This document shows, in pieces, positions 23,542 to 31,528 of a stretch of DNA of 34,023 nucleotides; the first letter of the stretch is position 1; each line of letters opens with the position of its first letter. The notes under the pieces are model-generated. The model was not told where the DNA came from. It worked only from the letters and a program-made list of their open reading frames with translations, and made no database searches. This DNA is from an uncultured Bacteroidales bacterium (GTDB lineage Bacteria > Bacteroidota > Bacteroidia > Bacteroidales > F082): assembly GCA_947303085.1 (NCBI GenBank), contig CAMYXP010000005.1, positions 135,046 to 169,068 of the forward strand, given 5' to 3'. Both the position numbers and the translations under genes were made by a program.

Positions 23542-24261
23542 TTATTTTTCGAGATAAGATTTCCGTTCGTTTTCCGAAAATTTTTCAATGGCATACCTCA
23601 ACATGGTGCGAGGCATAGTCTTGTAACGTGTTGACAACCAATCTTTTAATCGTTTTTCATCACGTTTTCCAGCTTCACGAAGCAGCCAGCCCACGGCTTT
23701 CTGCAACAGGTCGTGAAGCGGTTGCGATTTCGCTAAAAAGATTTCAGCGATATTGTACGTGTCGTCAAGCTCGCCATGCCTCAGAAACTGCATGGTGCTA
23801 ACCATCCCGATACGCTGTTCCCAGATGGATTTTCCGTTATCGGCGAGGTCATAAAGCAGCTTTCTATCACGATTCACCAGCCAACTACCAAGCAGCTCGT
23901 AGCACGACAAATCGACTAAGTCCCAGTTGTTAATATATTGAGTGTGAACAAGATAGAAGTCAATGCATTGTTTTTGCAGCCGCTCATCTTTCTTCGCATG
24001 TTTGAATATCTGCACCAGCGTGAGCAGCCCCGCCAGACGCATCTCGTGATATTCGGAGGTCACGCACTCCTCCAAGCCCTCGAAATTGGCATTTTGCCAT
24101 TGGTTTTTCACCACTTCTCTCACCGTCGGCACTTTGATACCAAGGAACTTGTCGCCTTCGCCATATTGTCCCGGGCCGGTTTTGAAGAAACGGGAGAGGC
24201 CGGGGACGAGGGTGGGGTTTTGTTTTGAAAGGATTTCTTGATATAAAGCGTTGGTTTTCAT
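23542..24261 (-). CDS. DNA alkylation repair protein (AlkD-like HEAT-repeat glycosylase family)
   Basis: The protein of about 239 residues is all-helical and matches the DNA alkylation repair enzyme family: SRFFKTGPGQYGEGDKFLGI near the N-terminus, VPTVREVVKNQW, NNWDLVDLSCYELLGSWL, and VGWLLREAGKRDEKRLKDWL. AlkD-type enzymes remove alkylated bases such as 3-methyl- and 7-methyl-purines through a HEAT-repeat scaffold. W and D in NNWDLVD correspond to the family's DNA-contacting region. The ATG at 24259-24261 is preferred to the upstream TTG. It starts 4 bases after the AbiEii stop, so it is likely the third gene of the AbiE operon. Confidence 0.9.
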   Translation of the reverse strand: MKTNALYQEILSKQNPTLVPGLSRFFKTGPGQYGEGDKFLGIKVPTVREVVKNQWQNANFEGLEECVTSEYHEMRLAGLLTLVQIFKHAKKDERLQKQCIDFYLVHTQYINNWDLVDLSCYELLGSWLVNRDRKLLYDLADNGKSIWEQRIGMVSTMQFLRHGELDDTYNIAEIFLAKSQPLHDLLQKAVGWLLREAGKRDEKRLKDWLSTRYKTMPRTMLRYAIEKFSENERKSYLEK

Positions 24262-24265
24262 TTCT

Positions 24266-25090
24266 TTACACAAATTTTATCATATCAGCAAGTTGCAGGA
24301 AATAGTCGTTGGACCAGATATCGAGATCTTCTCTGTTTTCAACAAAACGTACAGCATCTGCTTTTACCAATTCTATTTTCGATGTAGCAAGTCTTTCCTT
24401 TAACAACGTCAAGAAATCATCTTTATCCAAATCCAAGCCATTAAACTCTTTGATTCGTTCACGTAAATGATTGTAATCCAATGGAATTCCTTTTCTAACA
24501 TACCATTCAAAATCATACCAGTCACGGCCTTTGATGCGTGTTTTCCAATTTCTGAATGCCAATGCGTGCATCTTTCCTGCGTAAAGACAAGGAAGTGTCA
24601 TACAGCGCACCACAAACGGAAATGGATTATTCAGATTAACCAACTCTGTCTGAAACTCCAGTGGCGGTTTTACATCAATTTCAATTTTGACTTTCAAAGT
24701 TTTTTCTGTTTGAAAAGACAGATTATAAACATCTGTTTCGTCTTTTAAAAATGCAGATTCCACCTTTCCAAGAGTCATTTTGTCCTTTTTTGTAATGACC
24801 ACATCTCGACCAGCAGCTTTAAATTCGTCAATAACAGCTTGAAAATAATCTTCCAGGTGGAATGACGCATCTTCTGCCAATAATGAAAAATCCATATCTT
24901 CCGAAAAACGATGCATTCCATATATAATTCGCAAGCACGTGCCACCATAAAAAGCGGCTTTGTTGAAAAAACCCCCGCGACGCAATCCAGCCAACGCTAT
25001 CAACTGGGTCACCTCATACTTTGCATTCCACACTTTTTCTTTGGGTAAATCCCCATAACGCTCCAACATTTGATCAAAAACAGTGCTCAT
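24266..25090 (-). CDS. abiEii: AbiEii-type nucleotidyltransferase toxin
   Basis: The 274-residue protein has the AbiEii nucleotidyltransferase motifs: YGG49-G50-T51-CLR followed by S63-E-D65-M-D67-FS, i.e. the GG(T/S)...D-x-D pattern of DNA polymerase beta-like nucleotidyltransferases, plus the later K...RDWYDFEWYV motif. AbiEii is the toxin half of type IV toxin-antitoxin pairs, first found as phage abortive infection genes. Better-studied relatives (MenT) transfer nucleotides to tRNA acceptor stems; the target here is unknown. Its start overlaps the AbiEi stop by 4 bases. Confidence 0.92.
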   Translation of the reverse strand: MSTVFDQMLERYGDLPKEKVWNAKYEVTQLIALAGLRRGGFFNKAAFYGGTCLRIIYGMHRFSEDMDFSLLAEDASFHLEDYFQAVIDEFKAAGRDVVITKKDKMTLGKVESAFLKDETDVYNLSFQTEKTLKVKIEIDVKPPLEFQTELVNLNNPFPFVVRCMTLPCLYAGKMHALAFRNWKTRIKGRDWYDFEWYVRKGIPLDYNHLRERIKEFNGLDLDKDDFLTLLKERLATSKIELVKADAVRFVENREDLDIWSNDYFLQLADMIKFV

Positions 25091-25716
25091 CCCTCAATAA
25101 TTTTAATAATCTGATTAATCATATTCTTTTTCTTGCCAACTTCCGCATATTCTCTCATAATACTCGTGTCAAACTTAAACATTTCATCCATATCGAAACG
25201 AATATCTTCCTCAAGCCATGTCAAAATTTCCTTTTCATAACGAAGATTCAGGTACGGAATATTCGAAATCAAATCACATAAAGCCTTTTCTGGCGTCGCA
25301 ATAAGAAAAGACGTACCGTCATCCGACGTTTCTATCCTAACACCAATTGGAAAGACTTCCTTGTCAATATGAACATATTCAAACCAAGCCAATTCGTTAT
25401 GAAACATTTGGCTTCGCTTCATTGTCATCGAGCATATTGTAAACACCTGTTCCGGAATCAAACCATAATACCTCAATGCCGATTGCAGCGAAATATATGA
25501 TGGTCCATATAAATTGTTGCCTATGACGAACAGTGACAATTGCTTTCCAGACAAGTCTGGATTGGGCACATACAATCCTTGCTTCAGCCTGATGATATCA
25601 CCCTTCTTCTCAAGTGCGCTCACCTTGTTGTGCTTGCACTTGTATTCAGGGAAAAGCGATGCCACCATAGCAAAATCCATTGGGGTGTTTCCGAACTGCT
25701 TCCAGATGTTATTCAT
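25087..25716 (-). CDS. abiEi: AbiEi-type antitoxin / autoregulator
   Basis: The 209-residue protein has an N-terminal winged-helix-like part (about residues 1-50, VSALEKKGDIIRLKQGLYV) and the AbiEi C-terminal region (YGPSYISLQSALRYYGLIPE, ATPEKALCDLI). AbiEi represses the operon by binding repeated operator DNA and counteracts AbiEii. The promoter region carries ATTTTACA elements (25720-25727, 25752-25759) and a GTAAAATTTTAC palindrome flanking the -7 box, consistent with autoregulation. The 4-base overlap with AbiEii couples translation. Confidence 0.9.
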   Translation of the reverse strand: MNNIWKQFGNTPMDFAMVASLFPEYKCKHNKVSALEKKGDIIRLKQGLYVPNPDLSGKQLSLFVIGNNLYGPSYISLQSALRYYGLIPEQVFTICSMTMKRSQMFHNELAWFEYVHIDKEVFPIGVRIETSDDGTSFLIATPEKALCDLISNIPYLNLRYEKEILTWLEEDIRFDMDEMFKFDTSIMREYAEVGKKKNMINQIIKIIEG

Positions 25717-25719
25717 GAC

Positions 25720-25759
25720 ATTTTACACTTTCGCTCTGCAAAAATAGTAAAATTTTACA
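25720..25759 (-). promoter_or_regulatory. AbiE promoter with candidate operator repeats
   Basis: The -7 box TATTTTTG (minus strand, 25739-25746) lies between two direct copies of ATTTTACA whose starts are 32 bases apart, about three helical turns. The second copy is part of the perfect palindrome GTAAAATTTTAC (25747-25758). This suits binding by AbiEi across the promoter; it has not been tested. Confidence 0.5.
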
Positions 25760-25839
25760 TACTAAGTTGAAATATTTTCAATTTTCTGTACATTTTTTTA
25801 CTATTTCAGGTTAAGATAAGGAAGTTTTTCTTCTTTTTC

Positions 25840-25871
25840 TTGACTTGAAACAATAATTTTTAATATCTTTG
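25840..25871 (+). promoter_or_regulatory. Promoter of the duplicated-domain protein gene
   Basis: TTG at 25840-25842 and TATCTTTG at 25864-25871 are 21 bases apart. The transcript would start near 25876 and carry a leader of about 135 bases. Confidence 0.55.
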
Positions 25872-25876
25872 CACCT

Positions 25877-25964
25877 GATTGGCTCGCCAATCGAAGTTAA
25901 TTATAGAAGCGTTATGCTAAAAATCAGCATACAGTTCCACGCTTTTTGTGAAATTAGAAAATGA
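25877..25964 (+). promoter_or_regulatory. Structured mRNA leader with a possible 16-codon upstream ORF
   Basis: GATTGGC/GCCAATC (25877-25892) forms a 7-bp hairpin. Next, AAGCG (25907-25911) pairs with CGCTT (25940-25944) enclosing TATGCT/AGCATA, followed by a T run, which resembles an attenuator. An ORF from ATG 25914 (MLKISIQFHAFCEIRK) ends in TGA 25962-25964 and overlaps ATG 25961, which is in frame with the main gene. Attenuation or translational coupling is possible but inferred. Confidence 0.4.
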
Positions 25965-26011
25965 CATATAGGATGTTCATATGCTTAAGGGACTGTAAGC
26001 CAAATAAAAAC

Positions 26012-26740
26012 ATGAAAAAGATTTGGGTTTATCTGCTTGGTGTGTTGTCCGGAATTATTTTTGTAATTCTTTTTGTAAAATTTACCAACAATTCGAATAA
26101 TTCTGATATTTCGTTTTTTGACAAACCAGGTAATGCAATTACCATTGACTGTTTTGGAACAACCAAAGCTGTCAAAAGTTTTAAGATCTTTCAAACTTTG
26201 AGTAATAATATGGGACTTGCATCTGGAGATGATATCTGTACTAATGATTTGTTAGTATTAGTCTATAGTAACGATAATCAATCGTTATATGACAATCAAA
26301 CCATTATTGCTCCCAAAGGAAAATGTTTCCGACAAATAGGAATATACAAATATACATCCAAAGACAATCGTAATAGAACCATTCCAGTTGTTATGTTAAT
26401 GGATGGAGATGAAGTAACAGAAGAATTAGAAGATTCCGATAATAAAAAGACCCATAATAGTGCATATACATTCTTTGATAAACCGGGTGATGTCATGTTT
26501 GACAATAGTTACAAAATATCAAGGGTTTTAGATGACGGTGCCGCCATCGCACGTGGTAAAAGCGAACACGGCTCCTCATATTATGGTTTAGAAGTATTGA
26601 TTTGGGATGAGACAGCTCATTATTATGATGACCAAATTATAAGTACTACATACGGAAAGTGTTTTAGACAAATTGGTTTATATAAACAATATAATAAAAC
26701 ACTTCCAATTGTAACGCTAATGGATAGCCAATTCCGCTAG
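26012..26740 (+). CDS. Membrane-anchored protein of unknown function with a duplicated domain
   Basis: The 242-residue protein has one N-terminal membrane segment (about residues 5-24, VYLLGVLSGIIFVILFVKF) and two copies of a domain of about 90-100 residues. Copy 1 runs from FFDKPGNAIT to PVVMLMD, copy 2 from FFDKPGDVMF to PIVTLMD. Each has a FxxxKI(F/S)xxL-like start, a YDxQxI segment and the signature GKCFRQIGxYK. I recall this signature in uncharacterised Bacteroidales proteins, but know of no function. The start at ATG 26012 places the membrane segment near the N-terminus; an in-frame ATG at 25961 would add 17 residues (MTYRMFICLRDCKPNKN) and overlaps the stop of the leader ORF. The gene ends with TAG and two palindromes follow. 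Confidence 0.75.
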   Translation: MKKIWVYLLGVLSGIIFVILFVKFTNNSNNSDISFFDKPGNAITIDCFGTTKAVKSFKIFQTLSNNMGLASGDDICTNDLLVLVYSNDNQSLYDNQTIIAPKGKCFRQIGIYKYTSKDNRNRTIPVVMLMDGDEVTEELEDSDNKKTHNSAYTFFDKPGDVMFDNSYKISRVLDDGAAIARGKSEHGSSYYGLEVLIWDETAHYYDDQIISTTYGKCFRQIGLYKQYNKTLPIVTLMDSQFR

Positions 26741-26770
26741 AATCGTACAACAAACAAAATATTAAACACC

Positions 26771-26818
26771 AAGGGACGCATTGCTGCGTCCCTTCATAAG
26801 ACGGACGACCGTCCGTCT
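26771..26818. repeat. Two perfect palindromes between convergent genes (likely terminators)
   Basis: AAGGGACGCA/TGCGTCCCTT (26771-26794, loop TTGC) and AGACGGACG/CGTCCGTCT (26799-26818, loop AC) follow the duplicated-domain gene. Both resemble dispersed GGGACGC and AGACGG palindrome families known from several phyla, and both could stop transcription from either side. Confidence 0.7.
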
Positions 26819-26825
26819 CTACATC

Positions 26826-26858
26826 TGTTATCTTTTATCTATTATCTATTATCTTTTA
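26826..26858. repeat. ATAATAG word array overlapping the purC stop
   Basis: On the minus strand AAAGATAATAGATAATAG-like words repeat across the purC stop (26842-26844), so the last residues DNR are encoded by the repeat. Confidence 0.6.
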
Positions 26859-27792
26859 ACCATTTAACTACATTCCCTTCAATTCTCGCTTTCACATCTT
26901 CAGTATCTGCGGCTTTCTGGAACTTCTTGCCGGTTACCTTTTCGTACAATTCGATGTATCTGTCGGAGATGCCTGCCACGATTGATGGTGTCATCTCAGG
27001 CACCTTCTGTCCTTCCTTACCTTGGAAACCGTTTGCCATCAGCCACTCGCGGACGAACTCCTTCGAGAGCTGCTTCACCGGCAGACCTTTTGCGAAGCAT
27101 TCCTCGTACTGGTCGGCGATGAAATAACGCGATGAGTCAGGGGTGTGGATCTCGTCCATGAGGTAAATCTGGTCGCCAATCTTGCCGAACTCGTATTTGG
27201 TGTCAACGAGGATCAAGCCGTGCTTGGCAGCGACTTCAGTGCCACGCTGGAACAACTTACGGGTGATAACCTCAATCTGTTCGTAGTCTTCCTTGCTGAT
27301 AAGTCCTTGACGGATAATCTCTTCCTTCGAGATGTCCTCGTCGTGACCTTCTTCGGCCTTCGTGGTCGGCGTGATGATAGGCTCGGCAAACTTCTGGTGT
27401 TCCTTCATTCCGTCAGGGATGTTCACGCCGCAAATGGTGTGCTGACCGCTCTTGTAGGTACGCCATGAGCTTCCTGTCAGATATCCGCGGATGATCATCT
27501 CCACTGGGAACGGCTTGCAAAGCTTGCCCACGGTGACCATCGGATCTGGTGTTGCGATCTTCCAGTTAGGCACAATGTCGGTGGTCATGTCCAAAAACTC
27601 TGATGCTATCTGATTGAGAATCTGACCTTTATACGGAATTCCCTCCGGCAAAATGACGTCGAACGCCGAGATACGGTCGGTGGCGACCATCACCAGATAT
27701 TTGTTGTCGATGAAATAAACATCACGAACCTTGCCGTGATACACCTTTGTCTGACCTTTGAAATTAAAATCGGTTCTTGTTAAAGCTTTCAT
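26842..27792 (-). CDS. purC: Phosphoribosylaminoimidazole-succinocarboxamide (SAICAR) synthase
   Basis: The 316-residue enzyme joins aspartate to CAIR using ATP in purine synthesis. Visible motifs are [63 protein letters not shown] and [11 protein letters not shown]. Its length fits the longer SAICAR synthases seen in Bacteroidota. The start overlaps the phoH stop by 4 bases (ATGA), so the genes are translationally coupled; this phoH-purC order is one I know from other Bacteroidota. The C-terminal codons run into an ATAATAG repeat. Confidence 0.95.
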   Translation of the reverse strand: MKALTRTDFNFKGQTKVYHGKVRDVYFIDNKYLVMVATDRISAFDVILPEGIPYKGQILNQIASEFLDMTTDIVPNWKIATPDPMVTVGKLCKPFPVEMIIRGYLTGSSWRTYKSGQHTICGVNIPDGMKEHQKFAEPIITPTTKAEEGHDEDISKEEIIRQGLISKEDYEQIEVITRKLFQRGTEVAAKHGLILVDTKYEFGKIGDQIYLMDEIHTPDSSRYFIADQYEECFAKGLPVKQLSKEFVREWLMANGFQGKEGQKVPEMTPSIVAGISDRYIELYEKVTGKKFQKAADTEDVKARIEGNVVKWLKDNR

Positions 27793-28772
27793 TGTATATT
27801 TTGTTGATTATCTTCTTCATCATTATCATGATAAAATTTCTTGTACGCGTTCACGATATCCGTCACGAGTTTATGGCGAACCACGTCTTTTTCATCCAGG
27901 AAAATAAACTCGATACCTTTCACATCGCCGAGGATGTCGACAGCTTGCGGCAAGCCCGAAGGCTGGTTCTTCGGCAGGTCGATCTGCGTCACGTCGCCAG
28001 TAATCACGAACTTCGCGTCGCGTCCCATGCGCGTGAGAAACATTTTGAGCTGCGCCCGCGTCGCGTTCTGCGCCTCGTCCAAGATAACGAAGGCATGATC
28101 GAGGGTCCTACCTCTCATAAACGCCAGCGGCGCTATCTCGATGGTGCCGTCTTCGAGGTATCCGTTCAGCTTCGACTGCGGAATCATGTCGCGCAAGGCG
28201 TCGTACAACGGCTGCAGATACGGGTCGAGTTTGTCTTTCAGGTCGCCCGGCAAGAATCCGAGGTTCTCCCCCGCCTCCACCGCCGGACGCGTCAAAATGA
28301 TACGGCGCACCTCTCTGTTTTTCAAAGCGCGCACTGCCAAAGCCACTGCCGTATATGTCTTGCCCGTTCCCGCCGGACCGATGGCGAAAATCATGTCTTT
28401 CTTGGCTATCGAGTCGACCATCTTCTTCTGATTGACCGTTATCGCCTTGATTTGCATGCCGTTACGGCCGTACACCAGCACGTCGCCCTCGTTCATGCTC
28501 TGCACGTAGGCCGTCTGGCCGTTCGAAATCATCACATCCTCAATCACTTGCGGGTTGATGCTGCCAAAACGCTCCAGATGATTCACAAGCATCGTCAGGC
28601 GGTCGAGAAAATAATTCACCTCCTCATCCTCGCCGATCACCTTCACAAAATCGCCGCGCGCGATGATCTTCAACTTCGGGAAAAAGTTTTTGATTATCGT
28701 AAGATGCTGATCCTTAGCACCATACAAATCGCTCGGGTTAACATTTTCTATCTGGACTATCTGTTCCGCCAT
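27789..28772 (-). CDS. phoH: PhoH-family ATPase
   Basis: The 327-residue protein has a Walker A motif GPAGTGKT (about residues 130-137), [17 protein letters not shown], and Walker [10 protein letters not shown] followed by [10 protein letters not shown], all standard PhoH marks. The N-terminal 100 residues resemble the KH-like domain of this family, suggesting RNA binding. PhoH proteins are linked to RNA metabolism and stress, with YbeZ-type members working with the ribosomal RNase YbeY, but the exact role is unsettled. It is the first gene of the phoH-purC unit, with a -7 box at 28799-28806. Confidence 0.94.
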   Translation of the reverse strand: MAEQIVQIENVNPSDLYGAKDQHLTIIKNFFPKLKIIARGDFVKVIGEDEEVNYFLDRLTMLVNHLERFGSINPQVIEDVMISNGQTAYVQSMNEGDVLVYGRNGMQIKAITVNQKKMVDSIAKKDMIFAIGPAGTGKTYTAVALAVRALKNREVRRIILTRPAVEAGENLGFLPGDLKDKLDPYLQPLYDALRDMIPQSKLNGYLEDGTIEIAPLAFMRGRTLDHAFVILDEAQNATRAQLKMFLTRMGRDAKFVITGDVTQIDLPKNQPSGLPQAVDILGDVKGIEFIFLDEKDVVRHKLVTDIVNAYKKFYHDNDEEDNQQNIQ

Positions 28773-28798
28773 CTGAATTTTTTCATTTTTTCAATATG

Positions 28799-28806
28799 CA
28801 AAGATA
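28799..28806 (-). promoter_or_regulatory. -7 box of phoH-purC
   Basis: The minus strand reads TATCTTTG, 26 bases before the phoH ATG. Confidence 0.6.
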
Positions 28807-28865
28807 AAAAATAAAAATTGTTCATAACTTTTTTATTTCAATAAAAAAATTTAATTATAAAAATG

Positions 28866-28873
28866 TATTTTTG
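28866..28873 (+). promoter_or_regulatory. -7 box of the SAM hydroxide adenosyltransferase gene
   Basis: TATTTTTG lies 40 bases before the ATG at 28914. The in-frame ATG at 28863 is upstream of it and cannot be the start. Confidence 0.6.
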
Positions 28874-28913
28874 CATTTGTGAAAACGACAGTTTGAAAGA
28901 AGCGGAAAGTATC

Positions 28914-29687
28914 ATGGCAATCATAACACTGACAAGCGATTGGGGACAGTCCGACTACTACGTGGCGGCTGTAAAAGGCGCGATTTTATCGGCCTTGCCC
29001 GACGCTACTATTGTCGATATCACCCACAACATCGAGCCGTGGGACATCGCCTCCGCCGCTTTCATCATCCGCAACTGCTACCAAAACTTCCCTGAAGGCA
29101 CCATCCACATCATCGGAGTGGAGACCGAAGAGTCATCCGACAAGCCGCATATCGCCCTCAAAGCCAACGGACATTATTTCATCGGCACCGACAACGACAT
29201 CTTCTCGCTCATCCTCGGCGACACGCCTTACGAGGCCGTCACCATCGAGGTGATTCAAGACTCCGACTACTTCACCTTCACCACCCGCGACCGCTTCGTG
29301 AAAGTAGCCGCCATGATAGCTAACGGATTGCCGTTCAACGAGATAGGCGCTCCTTACCCGGAGATAAGGAAGTGCATCACCTTCCAGCCGACCATCGACA
29401 ACAACTCCATCCACGGCATCGTCACCTTCGTCGATTCCTACGAAAACGTGGTCACCAACATCACCAAGGAGCTGTTTGAAAAGATCAGAAACGGCCGAGT
29501 TTTCGAGATTAGAGTGGGAAAATACCTCATCGACAAGGTGTGCCGCAGCTACACAGAAGTAGCGATGCCCGACATCGTAGCACTATTCGGCTCGCATGGC
29601 TTCCTCGAAATAGCGTTGAATCACGGAAAAGCCGCCTCGTTGCTGGGGCTCTCCCGTGATTCGTCAATTGATATTATTTTCAAATAA
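28914..29687 (+). CDS. SAM hydroxide adenosyltransferase (DUF62, chlorinase/fluorinase fold)
   Basis: The 257-residue protein begins MAIITLTSDWGQSDYYVAAV; the TSDWGxxDxYV start is the diagnostic N-terminus of this family, followed by DITHNIEPWDI, GVETE and a C-terminal barrel with VDSYENVVTNI and SYTEV. Members hydrolyse S-adenosylmethionine to adenosine and methionine using hydroxide; halogenase members use chloride or fluoride in the same fold. The hydrolase activity is the safest guess, since no halogenase context is present. It is a single gene divergent from phoH. Confidence 0.93.
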   Translation: MAIITLTSDWGQSDYYVAAVKGAILSALPDATIVDITHNIEPWDIASAAFIIRNCYQNFPEGTIHIIGVETEESSDKPHIALKANGHYFIGTDNDIFSLILGDTPYEAVTIEVIQDSDYFTFTTRDRFVKVAAMIANGLPFNEIGAPYPEIRKCITFQPTIDNNSIHGIVTFVDSYENVVTNITKELFEKIRNGRVFEIRVGKYLIDKVCRSYTEVAMPDIVALFGSHGFLEIALNHGKAASLLGLSRDSSIDIIFK

Positions 29688-29689
29688 TT

Positions 29690-31099
29690 TTATTTGTCGC
29701 CGTACGACGAGCCGTCGAAGCAGTGTGTGCATTGCTTGCATTTCGGCAGTCCCACTGCATTGCAGATGTTCTCCAACGTGTTGAATTTCAAAGTGTCGAC
29801 ACCTATCTTCTTACGCAGAAGCTCAACGAGGTTGGCATACTGCTTGGTCGAGGCGTCGCTGTAAAGCTCGAGGTTCTTGGTGCTGTCGCCCTCGAGTTCC
29901 TCGATGCAACGGCGTGTGATGAGCTCAAGTTCGTTCTTCGAGGCGCTGAAGTTCAAGAAGTTGCAGCCATAGAGCAATGGCGGACAGCTTATTCTGATGT
30001 GAACCTCCTTCGCGCCGTAGTCGTAGAGCATCTTCACGTTGTCGCGAAGCTGTGTGCCGCGCACTATGGAGTCGTCGCAGAACACCACGCGTTTTCCTTT
30101 CAGCAGCGCATGGTTAGGGATGAGTTTCATCTTCGCCACATGTTCACGCTGTTCCTGGTTGATAGGCATGAAGCTGCGCGACCAGGTTGGGGTATATTTC
30201 ACCACGCTGCGAACATAAGGAATCTGTTTTGCATTCGAGTAACCGATAGCCATTCCGATGCCCGAGTCAGGGATTGGAGCCACATAGTCGGCCTTCACGT
30301 CGTCCATCTTGCCCATGGCGTAGCCGCCACGATAACGCATCTCCTCCACGTTGATGCCTTCGTAGTCGGATGCCGGGAAGCCGTAGTAAATCCACAGGAA
30401 CGAACAAATCTGCATCTTGTCGTTAGGTGCAAGTAATTGATTTACACCGTCTTTAGTCACTCTCACAATCTCGCCAGGACCCACAAAACGTTCTGTCGAA
30501 TAGTCGAGGTTGATGTAGCTGTGGCTCTCCGAGGCAAGCACATAGCCTGTCTCATTCTTTCCAATGACGATAGGTGTGCGGCCGTACAAGTCGCGTGCCG
30601 CGATGATGCCGTCGTTGGTGAGGATAAGCATCGAGACCGAGCCTCTCACCTTGCGGTAAACGTTCTGGATGCCGTCGACGAAGTCCTTGCCCTGAGTGAT
30701 GAGCAACGCCACAAGCTCAGTAGGGTTGGTGTCGCCATGACTCAACTCAGCGAAATGCTGTTTGTTGTCCAAACATTCCTGCTCCAGCTCTTTGATATTG
30801 GTGATCTTCGCCACTGTGACGATAGCGAACTTACCGAGATGCGAGTTCACCACTATAGGCTGCGCGTCGGTGTCGCTGATGATGCCGATACCACTGTTGC
30901 CTTCGAATTTAGGGAGGTCATCCTCGAATTTTGTTCTGAAATAGGAGCCTTTGAGACTGTGGATGTCACGACGGAAAGTGTCGCCGTCGAAAGTGCAGAT
31001 ACCGCCTACTGAAGTTCCAAGATGTGAATGATAATCAATGCCATAGAAAAGGTCTGTGATACACGGCCTTTTTGATACGATTCCAAAAAATCCGCTCAT
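29690..31099 (-). CDS. purF: PurF-like amidophosphoribosyltransferase lacking the N-terminal catalytic Cys
   Basis: The 469-residue protein has a class II glutamine amidotransferase-like N-terminal half (GFFGIVS, GNSGIGIISD, RGSVSMLILT, ARDLYGRTP) and a PRPP-binding phosphoribosyltransferase half (VVFCDDSIVRGTQ). PurF makes phosphoribosylamine from PRPP and glutamine. Here the N-terminus is MSGFFGIV where active enzymes have Cys-Gly, so the glutaminase nucleophile is replaced by Ser. The C-terminus has CKQCTHC. From memory, Bacteroidales carry this Ser form as a second copy beside a normal purF, so it may use ammonia, be regulatory, or be a divergent enzyme. It ends 2 bases from the preceding convergent gene. 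Confidence 0.85.
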   Translation of the reverse strand: MSGFFGIVSKRPCITDLFYGIDYHSHLGTSVGGICTFDGDTFRRDIHSLKGSYFRTKFEDDLPKFEGNSGIGIISDTDAQPIVVNSHLGKFAIVTVAKITNIKELEQECLDNKQHFAELSHGDTNPTELVALLITQGKDFVDGIQNVYRKVRGSVSMLILTNDGIIAARDLYGRTPIVIGKNETGYVLASESHSYINLDYSTERFVGPGEIVRVTKDGVNQLLAPNDKMQICSFLWIYYGFPASDYEGINVEEMRYRGGYAMGKMDDVKADYVAPIPDSGIGMAIGYSNAKQIPYVRSVVKYTPTWSRSFMPINQEQREHVAKMKLIPNHALLKGKRVVFCDDSIVRGTQLRDNVKMLYDYGAKEVHIRISCPPLLYGCNFLNFSASKNELELITRRCIEELEGDSTKNLELYSDASTKQYANLVELLRKKIGVDTLKFNTLENICNAVGLPKCKQCTHCFDGSSYGDK

Positions 31100-31125
31100 T
31101 TTTTTAGGTTTGTTAAATTAAGGCG

Positions 31126-31133
31126 CAAAAATA
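31126..31133 (-). promoter_or_regulatory. -7 box of the PurF-like gene
   Basis: The minus strand reads TATTTTTG, directly after the T run of the terminator of the upstream small gene, so terminator and promoter abut. Confidence 0.55.
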
Positions 31134-31134
31134 A

Positions 31135-31175
31135 AAAAAAAGTTAAAACGTTGAAACAACATTTTAACTTTTTTT
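31135..31175 (-). terminator. Terminator of the PLGSGL-tail gene
   Basis: AAAAAAAGTTAAAA (31135-31148) pairs with TTTTAACTTTTTTT (31162-31175), with an inner GTTG/CAAC. It overlaps the last codons (RKKS and stop) of the gene at 31164-31424 and ends in a T run. Confidence 0.75.
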
Positions 31176-31424
31176 GCGCAACACCGCATACCCCGCTCCC
31201 AGCGCCGTCAGCACGAGCAAGCCGCTGCCGAGTGGTGCCGGCTGGTCGTCGTTCTCGCCTCCGACAGAACCTTTAGGGAATGCCGGTGTCACTCCGCTGA
31301 TATCGCCCGAACCGCTGCCGGTGCGGTCGCCGTAGCTCTCGCCGCTTTTGATGAAGAAATCCTGTGCGCTGGCGCCAAACGCCATTGTCATTATGATTGC
31401 GATTGTGAATAATATCTTTTTCAT
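31164..31424 (-). CDS. Small secreted protein with C-terminal PLGSGL-type membrane tail (second copy)
   Basis: This 86-residue protein has a signal peptide (MKKILFTIAIIMTMAFGASA, then Q), a Gly/Ser/Asp-rich middle, and the tail APLGSGLLVLTALGAGYAVL followed by RKKS. Tail and signal peptide closely match the protein at 7901-8167, while the middles do not, which suggests that the ends carry the function. It lies about 104 bases after the large T9SS gene on the same strand, separated by a hairpin-forming repeat array. No own -7 box was seen. The function is unknown; sorting or anchoring at the envelope is inferred from the layout. Confidence 0.8.
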   Translation of the reverse strand: MKKILFTIAIIMTMAFGASAQDFFIKSGESYGDRTGSGSGDISGVTPAFPKGSVGGENDDQPAPLGSGLLVLTALGAGYAVLRKKS

Positions 31425-31478
31425 TATATTTCTATTATGTTAATTCTATTCTTCTTTATGTATTTGTCAACTTTAACT

Positions 31479-31528
31479 TTTGGCTATTGGCCTTGGGCTG
31501 CCAACAGCTAATGGCCAACGGCCAAAGT
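31479..31528. repeat. GGCTATTGGCC/GGCCAACGGCC word array between surface protein and small gene
   Basis: TTTGGC-TATTGGCC at the left end can pair with GGCCAACG-GCCAAA at the right end with two mismatches. It directly follows the stop of the large T9SS gene and could lower transcription into the small gene. Confidence 0.5.

Noticed and set aside
27777..28814. Open plus-strand frame of 345 codons
   Set aside because: It lies antisense to phoH, whose Walker motifs are clear; the product is a His/Arg/Leu-rich shadow.
29723..31012. Two consecutive plus-strand frames opposite the PurF-like gene
   Set aside because: Both are shadows of a well-recognised minus-strand gene and show no promoter or family motifs.
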